Positions 9,512 to 16,193 of a stretch of DNA of 64,000 nucleotides are shown here, piece after piece. Both the position numbers and the translations under genes were made by a program. Origin of the DNA: Halosolutus halophilus. Its GTDB lineage: Archaea; Halobacteriota; Halobacteria; Halobacteriales; Natrialbaceae. The stretch's first letter is position 1; each line of letters begins with the position of its first letter. A model generated the notes under the pieces. The model was not told where the DNA came from. It worked only from the letters and a program-made list of their open reading frames with translations, and ran no database searches. The stretch covers positions 1,488,001 to 1,552,000 of the forward strand of contig NZ_CP094974.1 of the NCBI RefSeq assembly GCF_022869805.1. Direction: 5' to 3'.

Positions 9512-10108
9512 TCAGTTGCCGGTGCCGTTGTCGCCGCCGTTTCCGCCGCCGTCGCCGCCGTCTCCGCCGCCGTCTCCGCCGTTGCCTGCGCCGCCGTCGC
9601 CGCCGTTTCCGCCGTCGCCGCCGTTACCGTCGCCGTCGTCTCCGTTACCGTCGCCTCCGTTACCGCCGTTACCGTCGACACCACCGAGCATCGCCTCAAC
9701 CATGTCCAGCGCAGGGTCACGGAATTCGCCGTCGCCCATCGTTTCGCTGTCGCCAGCGCTGAGGTCGGCGTCCTCCGTGAAGAGGAAGCCCCACGTGGGT
9801 GCGTCCACGCCGAGGTCGTAACTGATGATGTACGCGTCCCAGTCGTCGGGGTCGTCGAACACGTCGTCCGCCGACCCGGACTCCTCGATCAGGTCTTCCT
9901 TCGTTGTCGTGTTCAGCGCCGAGACGACCGTGAAGTCCTGGCCGGGGAGGTAGTCATCTCCGTACACGATCACGTCGCCGTTCTCCTGGGCGGCAGCACT
10001 TCCTGACGTCGCGCCTGCGCCGAGGGCGAGCGCCGTCGTGGCGAGCGCTCCCTTCTTCATGAACGAGCGTCTGGAGTCGTCGAATAGTCCGCTATCTTCT
10101 TCTGTCAT
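9512..10108 (-). CDS. Tandem exported protein, copy 1 (Tat signal, Gly/Asn/Asp-rich tail)
   Basis: First of three paralogous neighbours. The 198-residue product has a Tat signal (SRRSFMKK, hydrophobic stretch, AAAQ cleavage region near residue 41) and a core domain of about 95 residues shared with copies 2 and 3. The core includes DDVFDDPDDWDAYIISYDLG, WGFLFTEDADLS and GDSETMGD. Unlike its paralogs it ends in about 58 residues of Gly/Asn/Asp (NGGDGG-type repeats). The ATG at 10108 is preferred over an in-frame GTG at 10117, because that GTG is part of the ribosome-binding site AGGTGAGAG. The acidic DxD clusters could bind calcium, which is an inference. Function unknown. Confidence 0.8.
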   Translation of the reverse strand: MTEEDSGLFDDSRRSFMKKGALATTALALGAGATSGSAAAQENGDVIVYGDDYLPGQDFTVVSALNTTTKEDLIEESGSADDVFDDPDDWDAYIISYDLGVDAPTWGFLFTEDADLSAGDSETMGDGEFRDPALDMVEAMLGGVDGNGGNGGDGNGDDGDGNGGDGGNGGDGGAGNGGDGGGDGGDGGGNGGDNGTGN

Positions 10109-10187
10109 GTCTCTCACCTAAGTCCCCTCTTCGGGGTAGACCTTTCTTGACCCAATTTTCGCATAAGTCAGTCCCATTGTTTCACCG
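10109..10187 (-). promoter_or_regulatory. Promoter and palindromic leader of tandem copy 1
   Basis: Read toward the gene, this holds a conserved block GGTGAAACAATGGG, then CTGACTTATGCGAAAA as the TATA region, then a palindrome CCCCGAAGAGGGG (10124-10136) and the ribosome-binding site AGGTGAGAG. The same order occurs before copies 2 and 3. Counting about 25 nt from the TATA region puts the transcript start close to the palindrome, so it is either a 5-prime-terminal RNA hairpin or a DNA operator. Confidence 0.6.
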
Positions 10188-10708
10188 TCTAAGACAAACT
10201 AAAGTCACAAATATGCCGCCATTAGCCACTACGGAGCCGAATTTCGGCACTTTACGGCGGCGCGAGATTCGGATGTCAACAATGGTTGTTTATCGATCGA
10301 AACGGGCTTCGGAACGCGCGATTCAGTCCGTTACTGTTTCTGATAGGTATGCGCTGTGTGAGCGCCGACCGCATCTCCCTGCTTCGCCCACGAGGATAGC
10401 CGATTGCGGCCTCTAAGGCGGTTTATCGTGTGATTTGAGGCGATAGGGACGGAGTACGCAACCCCTCATATAGCAAAACAAATGCTTTCCTCGGACTATC
10501 ACCGGGAAAATCAGCACCGAAAAACGGTCACAGCCCGTGAGTATCATCGGATCGGATGAAGTTTCGAACTGGCTCGTTCGAACAGTTGCGACCGCCGGCG
10601 CGTCGGGCGTCGTTCAGGTCGCGGTGAAGGAGGGCACTACTATCGGAACGGTCGAACGTCGCGCAACTGGGAATGAAAAGAAACAGTCCGATCGGATTCA
10701 GTCCGCGC
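10188..10708. other. Gene-free spacer between tandem copies 1 and 2
   Basis: No convincing gene is visible. The stretch is less GC-rich than the surroundings, and its only recognisable content is the 41-nt repeated element at 10475-10515. An 89-codon plus-strand frame at 10147-10416 runs through the conserved promoter block, starts with a TTG and lacks haloarchaeal composition, so it is not called. Confidence 0.5.
10475..10515 (-). repeat. Distal upstream repeat, copy A
   Basis: This 41-nt stretch matches 11491-11531 at 33 of 41 positions by eye, sharing TGCTTTC, CGGACTATCAC and ATCAGC. It begins about 367 nt upstream of the copy 1 ATG; copy B lies about 360 nt upstream of the copy 2 ATG. 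The equal spacing suggests that the duplicated unit included the gene and at least 400 bp upstream, or that the element is a retained distal control site. Confidence 0.6.
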
Positions 10709-11131
10709 TCACAACCCGACCTCGACCAGGCCGAGTCGGGCCCGCCGGAACGCTCCGTCGTCGCCTAACGTCTCGCTATCGCCGGTGCTGAGGTCTGCAT
10801 CCTCCGTAAACAGGATCCCCCACGAGGGGGCTTCCACACCCAAATCGAAGTCGACGATGAACGCGTCCCAGTCGTCGGGGTCGTCGAACACGTCGTCTCC
10901 CGCCCCGGAGTCCTCGATCAGATCTTCGAGCGTTCTCGTTTCCAGCTCTGCGATGACGTCGAAGTCGACGTCGGGCCGGTAGTCCGCTTCGAGCACGATC
11001 ACGTCCTCGTCGTCCTGGGCGGCGGCGGTCCCTGCCGTCGCGGCTGCGCCGAGGGCGAGCCCCGTCGTTGCGATTGTCCCTTTCGATACGGATCGTCTCG
11101 CGTCTGAGTGTCCGTTGGTCTCTTTTGACAT
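10709..11131 (-). CDS. Tandem exported protein, copy 2
   Basis: The 140-residue product begins MSKETNGHSDARRSVSKG and keeps the twin arginine, then a hydrophobic stretch ending AAAQ. The core matches copies 1 and 3: VFDDPDDWDAFIVDFDLG, WGILFTEDADLSTGDSETLG. It ends shortly after the core with LGLVEVGL and lacks the Gly-rich tail of copy 1. The ATG at 11131 sits 5-6 nt after AGGTGAGAG. The sequence is much more similar to copy 3 at the N-terminus (MSKETN) than to copy 1, which suggests an order of duplication. Function unknown; probably cell-surface or extracellular. Confidence 0.8.
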   Translation of the reverse strand: MSKETNGHSDARRSVSKGTIATTGLALGAAATAGTAAAQDDEDVIVLEADYRPDVDFDVIAELETRTLEDLIEDSGAGDDVFDDPDDWDAFIVDFDLGVEAPSWGILFTEDADLSTGDSETLGDDGAFRRARLGLVEVGL

Positions 11132-11210
11132 GTCTCTCACCTGCATCCCCCTGCTCAGGGTAGGCGTTTCTTGACCCCATATCGCTTAAGTCAGCCCCAT
11201 TGTTTCACCG
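11132..11210 (-). promoter_or_regulatory. Promoter and palindromic leader of tandem copy 2
   Basis: Same architecture as copy 1: GGTGAAACAATGGGGCTGAC, TATA region CTTAAGCGATAT, palindrome CCCTGAGCAGGG (11149-11160), then AGGTGAGAGAC before ATG. Relative to copies 1 and 3 the stem changes one C-G pair to T-A while staying complementary. Confidence 0.6.
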
Positions 11211-11722
11211 GCCAAGACGACCTGTACCTGAAAAACTTCCCTCTTAGATCCGCAGTGGCTCGGGTTCCACGCATCGTCGGTCCGCCGATCGGTCGATCCG
11301 GGGTCCGACCGCGTCCCGATCGGGACGCGGCCTCCCCAGTGCTCCGGCCCGTGAAACGAGTTGGTAGCCGGAATCGGGGCCGATCGGCGCGGCGACGATG
11401 GCCGACGGTGGATAAAACGCGAGTTCGGTGCAGAGCCGTCTTACGGGAGATTTGTAGCCGAAGACGACGCAGTTCGGACCGCCAGGAGACAAAACCGGTG
11501 CTTTCTGCGGACTATCACGTGGAAGATCAGCGCGGGGTACGAGTCACATCCAGTGGTTGTTTGAGGGTCCCGAACGACGGTCCTGAACGGCAGTTCTCGA
11601 GCACCGTACGTGTCGACGGGCCGAGCGGCGTTCGGGTCGCGCGAAGAGGGGCACTCCCGTCGAAACGTGCGAGCGAAGCGCCACTAGGCGGGAAAAAACT
11701 CTCGAATGGGATCGATTTGGGG
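11211..11722. other. Gene-free spacer between tandem copies 2 and 3
   Basis: Nothing resembling a conserved gene is visible. The GC-rich left part shows little similarity to the spacer of copy 1 apart from the CCAAGACGACCTGTACC block next to the promoter (also before copy 3) and the distal repeat at 11491-11531. A 192-codon plus-strand frame (11171-11749) crosses both and ends inside copy 3, so it is treated as a shadow. Confidence 0.5.
11491..11531 (-). repeat. Distal upstream repeat, copy B
   Basis: This is the counterpart of 10475-10515, with the same core words TGCTTTC, CGGACTATCAC and ATCAGC. A GTCACA word follows about 10 nt further on in both copies. A possible weak third copy, recognisable only by CCGGGAAAACGAG, lies near 12392 upstream of tandem copy 3. 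Confidence 0.6.
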
Positions 11723-12157
11723 CTACAGCTCGACCTCAACGATATCTAGCTGAGCGTCACGGAAATCCCCGTCATCGCCCATCGTCTCGCTGTCGCCGGT
11801 GTCGAGATCGACGTCCTCCGTGAACAGAACGCCCCACATCGGGGCGTTCCCGTCGTTGTCGGAACTGATGACGTACGCGTCCCAGTCGTCGGGATCGTCA
11901 AAGAGGTCGCCCCCGGCGTCGTCGATCAGATCCTCTTTCGTTTCGGTTTCCAGCATCGAGATGACCTCGAAGCCCACGTCGGGTCGATAGTCATCCGCTA
12001 ACACGACTACCAGGTCTTCGTTGTTATCGTCATCGTCATCGTCGTCCTGGGCCGCGGCGCTCCCCGCCGTCGCGGTTGCGCCGAGTCCGAGCCCAGTCGC
12101 GGCGAGCGCTCCTTTCGTCAGTCTTGCATCGGACCGTTTGTTAGTTTCTTTTGACAT
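11723..12157 (-). CDS. Tandem exported protein, copy 3 (twin arginine lost)
   Basis: The 144-residue product begins MSKETNKRSDARLTKG. The position of the twin arginine in copy 2 (DARRSVSKG) reads DARLTKG here, so the canonical Tat pair is missing although the hydrophobic stretch and AAAQ region remain. An Asp-rich insertion (seven Asp in a row) follows the signal. The core is conserved: DLFDDPDDWDAYVIS, WGVLFTEDVDLDTGDSETMG, ending IVEVEL. The ATG at 12157 follows AGGTGAGAGAA. It may use the Sec route, be poorly exported, or be decaying. Function unknown. Confidence 0.78.
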   Translation of the reverse strand: MSKETNKRSDARLTKGALAATGLGLGATATAGSAAAQDDDDDDDNNEDLVVVLADDYRPDVGFEVISMLETETKEDLIDDAGGDLFDDPDDWDAYVISSDNDGNAPMWGVLFTEDVDLDTGDSETMGDDGDFRDAQLDIVEVEL

Positions 12158-12235
12158 TTCTCTCACCTATGCCCCCTCTTCGGGGTGGACGTTTCTTGCT
12201 GCAATTTCGTATAAGTCGGCCCGTTCGTTTCACCG
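12158..12235 (-). promoter_or_regulatory. Promoter and palindromic leader of tandem copy 3
   Basis: It shows GGTGAAACGAACGGGCCGAC, TATA region CTTATACGAAATT, palindrome CCCCGAAGAGGGG (12173-12185, identical to that of copy 1), then AGGTGAGAG before ATG. The CCGGCCAAGACGACCTGTACC-type block immediately upstream is shared with copy 2. Confidence 0.6.
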
Positions 12236-12545
12236 GCCAAGACGACCTGTACCCGAAGAACGCCCCTATTAGGTCCCCGGCGGCACGGGTCCTGGCGTCG
12301 TCGATTCGCCGCTCGATCGAGAACGAACGCAATTCGCTCGACGCCGACCGCGATCGGGGACGGTCGTAGTCGGGTTCCGTCGACACGAACGCCGGGAAAA
12401 CGAGTGATTATGTGGTCGGTGACCGGTCACGACAACGGCCCGCTGACGGTGTGGTCGTCCAGCGATCGGGTCGCGGTGACGCCGCCGATCCCGGATCGGG
12501 GACGAGATCGTTCCGGATCGACGGCCGGGACACCGATCGAGGCCG
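12236..12545. other. Gene-free stretch upstream of tandem copy 3
   Basis: The stretch holds the upstream part of the copy 3 control region and the region downstream of the dihydrofolate reductase gene. GC-rich frames on both strands look like noise. No RNA gene or repeat is visible beyond the weak distal-element remnant near 12392. Confidence 0.4.
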
Positions 12546-13097
12546 TCACTCGCGGCAGGCGTACACCACGAACGCGAACCCGTCGCGTTCGTCACGCGAA
12601 ACCTCCCGAAACGACTCTCGATCCCACACCGGAAACCGCGTGTCGCCGTCGGGTGCGTCGTGAACCTCGGTGACGATCAGCCGATCGATCGCGGGCAGGA
12701 ACTGCTCGTACACCGACGCGCCGCCGGCAACGAACGCCCGATCGGTGCCCTCGTGGCGCTCGCGGGCCGCTGTTTCGGCCGCCTCGATCGCCCCCTCGAG
12801 ATCGGACGCCACGACGGCGTTCTCGGGCGTCTCGAGGTCCCGACTCGTCAGGACAATCGTCGTCCGGCCGGGGAGCGGTTCGCCGAGGGCCTCGACGATG
12901 CCCTCGTAGGTGACCCGCCCCATGATGACGGGATGGTCCATCGTCACCTCCTTGAAGTGCTGCAGGTCGTCGGGAAGGTGCCACGGCATCTCGCCGTCCC
13001 TCCCGATGACGCCGTTCTCCGCGACGGCGACGATCGCGGCGAGTTCGAGGTCGGTCTCGCGAACGGCCGCCGGGAGGGACTCGCGGGACGCGGTCAT
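12546..13097 (-). CDS. folA: Dihydrofolate reductase
   Basis: DHFR regenerates tetrahydrofolate with NADPH and restores the folate oxidised by thymidylate synthase. The 183-residue protein has the family signature AIVAVAENGVIGRDGEMPWHLPDD split over residues 17-40 (the Trp-His-Leu-Pro-Asp active-site loop, with the substrate-binding acidic residue), VIMGRVTYEG, TIVLTSRD and the NADPH-binding loop VAGGASVYEQFLP. The ATG at 13097 overlaps the thyA stop by 4 nt (ATGA), so the two enzymes of the thymidylate cycle are translationally coupled. Upstream in-frame residues are shadows of thyA. Confidence 0.95.
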   Translation of the reverse strand: MTASRESLPAAVRETDLELAAIVAVAENGVIGRDGEMPWHLPDDLQHFKEVTMDHPVIMGRVTYEGIVEALGEPLPGRTTIVLTSRDLETPENAVVASDLEGAIEAAETAARERHEGTDRAFVAGGASVYEQFLPAIDRLIVTEVHDAPDGDTRFPVWDRESFREVSRDERDGFAFVVYACRE

Positions 13098-14110
13098 TCG
13101 GCCACCGAGAACTCGATCCCCTCGTGGGAGTCGTACCCCCGCAACTGGACGTCCTCGGAGGCGAGGTCGTCGATCGACGTGTCCGCGAGGTCGAGCGTCG
13201 GGCGGTCGAGTGGCTCCCGCGACAGCTGTTCGAGCAGGCCGGGCACGTGATCGAGTCGCTCGTCGCCCTCGGCCTCCGGCGGCGCTTCGGCCTCGAGCCA
13301 CGCCTTGACGTCCAGATACGCCTCGCGATCGTCGACGGCGGCGAGTCGGGACTGCAAGTTGTCGAGGTTCTGACCGTACCAGTCGCCCCGATCACCGCGG
13401 CCGCAGTAAACGTGTGCATCGACGACGGTGTGGGCGAAGGTGCCGGGTTCGAAGCCGGTCTGCTGGGCGACGACTTTCGTCAGGAGCGCGTAGGCCGCGA
13501 TGTTGAACGGGATCCCCAGCGCCGTGTCGCCGGACCGCTGCGTGAGGTGACAGTTCAGCCGATCGCCCTGGACGTTGAAGACGAACGAGTAGTGACAGGG
13601 CGGGAGCGTCGAGACGGCCGCGTTGGCGGGGTGCCACGCGTTCACGACGAGCCGTCGGGAGTTCGGGTTGTCCGAGAGCGTGTCGATCACGTACTGCAGT
13701 TGATCGAACGTCCGGCGGCCGTCGTCCTCGACTGTGACCCAGCGGTGGGCGTCGTCGGGCCAAGACTCGCCCGCGAGTTGCGCGTCGTCCTCCGGGACCG
13801 GATACCGGCGCCAGAACCGACCGTAGGCGGTATCGAGGCGGCCGTCCTCGTCGGCCCAGGCGTCCCAGATCTTCGTCTCCTCGCGGAGGTTGCGGATGTG
13901 CTCCTCGCCGGAGAGATACCAGCAGACCTCGTGCAGCATCGAGTTCCATCGGTAGCCGTCCATCTCCTTCGTCGTGAGCAGGGGATACCCATCCTGCAGG
14001 TCGACCTCGTAGTGCTCGCTGAACGAGGAAATCGTGTCGACGCCGGTTCGATTGGGCTTGTAAGTACCCCCGGAGAGAACCGAATCGACGAGATCGAGGT
14101 ACTGGTGCAT
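13094..14110 (-). CDS. thyA: Thymidylate synthase
   Basis: ThyA methylates dUMP to dTMP using methylene-tetrahydrofolate. The 338-residue protein starts MHQYLDLVDSVLSGGTYKPN, followed by NRTGVDTISSFSEHYEVDL. The catalytic Cys lies in STLPPCHYSFVFNVQ. The dUMP-binding segment is QRSGDTALGIPFNIAAYALL, and TVVDAHVYCG follows. It is longer than the E. coli enzyme (264) because of an insert and a C-terminal extension. An in-frame start 4 codons upstream (14122) is possible. It forms a two-gene operon with folA, which overlaps its stop codon. Confidence 0.95.
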   Translation of the reverse strand: MHQYLDLVDSVLSGGTYKPNRTGVDTISSFSEHYEVDLQDGYPLLTTKEMDGYRWNSMLHEVCWYLSGEEHIRNLREETKIWDAWADEDGRLDTAYGRFWRRYPVPEDDAQLAGESWPDDAHRWVTVEDDGRRTFDQLQYVIDTLSDNPNSRRLVVNAWHPANAAVSTLPPCHYSFVFNVQGDRLNCHLTQRSGDTALGIPFNIAAYALLTKVVAQQTGFEPGTFAHTVVDAHVYCGRGDRGDWYGQNLDNLQSRLAAVDDREAYLDVKAWLEAEAPPEAEGDERLDHVPGLLEQLSREPLDRPTLDLADTSIDDLASEDVQLRGYDSHEGIEFSVAE

Positions 14111-14256
14111 TGTTCGACCCATTCGGACGCGGATACATGACGATTACGTCCCGGTCACGACCGATCGGAACACCGCCCGGTCGACCCTCACGATCGTGTA
14201 TATTTCCGCTGTCGGAAAGAGCAACGCTTACAGGTTCGTGCGTTCCGCTTTCGACC

Positions 14257-15549
14257 ATGCGAGAACACGTCCTGCTGATCGGTGGCGGCGGCCGGGAGCA
14301 CGCGATCGCCCGTGCGCTGGCCGACAGCGAAGGCGAACTGTACGCCTGTGCCGGCAACCGCAACCCCGGCATCGCGCGGATCGCGTCCGAGTTCGAGACG
14401 CTCGAAACGACCGATCCCGAGGCCGTCGTCGACTACGCCGAAGACGTCGGCGCGACGATCGCGGTCATCGGGCCGGAAGCACCGCTGGCGGCCGGCGTCG
14501 CGGACGCGCTCGAGGCCGCGGGGATCTACCCCTTCGGACCGAAGGAAGCGGACGCCCGCATCGAGACGGACAAGGCCTTCCAGCGCCGGTTCATGCAGGA
14601 GCACGACATTCCCGGCTGTCCGGACTTCGAGACCTTCGACGACATGGAGGCCGCGTGTGACTTTATCGACGAGTACGACGGCGATCTCGCGATCAAGCCC
14701 GCCGGACTCACCGGCGGCAAGGGCGTAAAGGTCATCGGCGATCAGGTCACCGCCGAGGAGGGCAAGGAGTACGTCCGCGACTCCGACTACGATCGGATCG
14801 TCCTCGAGGAACGGCTGATCGGGGAGGAGTTCACCGTGCAGGCGTTCGTCGCCAACGGCGAATTCGAGACCGCGCCCGCGGTGCAGGATCACAAGCGTGC
14901 CTACGAGGGTGACGAGGGTCCGAACACGGGCGGCATGGGGAGTTACTCGGACGCGACGTTCGAACTGCCCTTCATGACCGCCGACGACTACGAGCGTGCA
15001 GTCGAGATCATCGAGGCGACCGTCGACGCGCTCGACGACTACCGGGGCATCCTCTACGGCCAGTTCATGCTCACGAGCGCGGGTCCGAAGGTAGTCGAGT
15101 TCAACGCCCGCTTCGGCGATCCAGAGGCGATGAACACTCTTCCCGTGCTCGAGACCGACTTCCTCGAGATTCTCATCGCCGCTCGAGACGGCGAGGCCCC
15201 GCCTGAACTCGAGTTCGCCGACAAGGCGACGGTCTGCAAGTACGCCGTGCCCGAAGGGTACCCGACGGATCCGGCGGCCGGTGCGAAGGTACAGGTCGAC
15301 GAAGAGAGCGCCAGCGACGCATTGCTCTACTACGCCAGCGTGGACGAACGCGACGACGGCATCTACACCACGACATCCCGATCGTTCGCCCTGGTCGGCG
15401 TCGCCGACTCGATCGGCGAGGCCGAGGAACTGGCCGAAGACGCGCTCGCGGTCGCTGGCGAGGAGGGACTGCACGTCCGCCACGACATCGGCAAAGCCGA
15501 CCTCGTCCAGCGGCGGATCGATCACGTGAACGAACTTCGAGAGGAGTAA
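14257..15549 (+). CDS. purD: Phosphoribosylamine--glycine ligase
   Basis: PurD joins glycine to phosphoribosylamine, the second step of purine synthesis. The 430-residue protein begins MREHVLLIGGGGREHAIARA, the N-terminal nucleotide-binding loop, and continues with an ATP-grasp domain: AIKPAGLTGGKGVKVI (about 145-160), EFTVQAFV, NTGGMGSYSD and EFNARFGDPEAMNTLP (metal and ATP ligands). The ATG at 14257 is chosen because the frame upstream lacks conserved content and the family N-terminus starts exactly here. It is divergent from thyA. purM lies elsewhere in the window (27085-28086), so the purine genes are dispersed. Confidence 0.95.
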   Translation: MREHVLLIGGGGREHAIARALADSEGELYACAGNRNPGIARIASEFETLETTDPEAVVDYAEDVGATIAVIGPEAPLAAGVADALEAAGIYPFGPKEADARIETDKAFQRRFMQEHDIPGCPDFETFDDMEAACDFIDEYDGDLAIKPAGLTGGKGVKVIGDQVTAEEGKEYVRDSDYDRIVLEERLIGEEFTVQAFVANGEFETAPAVQDHKRAYEGDEGPNTGGMGSYSDATFELPFMTADDYERAVEIIEATVDALDDYRGILYGQFMLTSAGPKVVEFNARFGDPEAMNTLPVLETDFLEILIAARDGEAPPELEFADKATVCKYAVPEGYPTDPAAGAKVQVDEESASDALLYYASVDERDDGIYTTTSRSFALVGVADSIGEAEELAEDALAVAGEEGLHVRHDIGKADLVQRRIDHVNELREE

Positions 15550-15561
15550 CGCCGTCCGCGG

Positions 15562-15981
15562 TTAGCCGTCCGTCTCCGATTCGTCGCCTCCCACGCCCTC
15601 CGTCAGGTCGTCGCCGGTCTCGCCCGTCGACTCGTCGTCGACGATCCCCTCCGTCACGGCGTCGGTTTGCTCGGTCACCGACGACGTGAGATCGTCCATC
15701 TCGACGTCCGAGACCAGTTGTTCCGCGTCGATCGCCTCGTCCAGCGTCGCGGGATCGGCTACCGCCCCCAGTCCGTCGGCGTCGATCGCGTTCTTGATCG
15801 TCGCGGCGTCGATCGCCGAGTCGATCGACTCGTCGTCGGACGCCGTCATCGATCGCAGGGCTCGTCGCACCGCGACGTACCCCGCCAGTGCGATCCCGCC
15901 GGAGGCGATCGCGCCGGGGATCCCGTATCGTTTGTAGCCGAACGTAACCGCTTTCTTGCCGACCGTGAATGCGCCAATCAT
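15562..15981 (-). CDS. Small membrane-anchored acidic protein, unknown
   Basis: The 139-residue protein has one probable membrane segment (YGIPGAIASGGIALAGYVAV, about residues 19-38) after a short basic head (GKKAVTFGYKR). A long, strongly acidic, Ser/Asp/Thr-rich soluble tail follows with no recognised domain. The start at ATG 15981 is chosen because the upstream extension (to 16173) is Pro/Arg/Ser-rich and unlike coding sequence here. It converges with purD (12 bp between stops) and is divergent from the antiporter gene. Function unknown. Confidence 0.6.
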   Translation of the reverse strand: MIGAFTVGKKAVTFGYKRYGIPGAIASGGIALAGYVAVRRALRSMTASDDESIDSAIDAATIKNAIDADGLGAVADPATLDEAIDAEQLVSDVEMDDLTSSVTEQTDAVTEGIVDDESTGETGDDLTEGVGGDESETDG

Positions 15982-16193
15982 TGGATCGATACTTCGCCCG
16001 AGCGCGGGAAGAGACTGCGGCTTTCGTGGTGAGGGTCGCGGCGATTTCGGCGGCCGATCGTTTCGATCGCTACCTGACTGTGTGGCGGTGAGAAGGGTCA
16101 TCGACGGCTGTACCTCCGTGGAACGAAGTAGCTGAAGGTGGTAGAGGTGTCCCGGACGGGGTAGCGAACGCACACGGTTCAGTGAGGAAATCG

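Noticed and set aside
10147-10416. 89-codon frame between tandem copies 1 and 2
   Set aside because: It begins with TTG inside the conserved promoter block of copy 1, is basic, and has no counterpart in the equivalent spacer of copy 2.
11171-11749. 192-codon plus-strand frame across the spacer of copies 2 and 3
   Set aside because: It overlaps the promoter of copy 2 and the 3-prime end of copy 3, is Arg-rich and has no family features.
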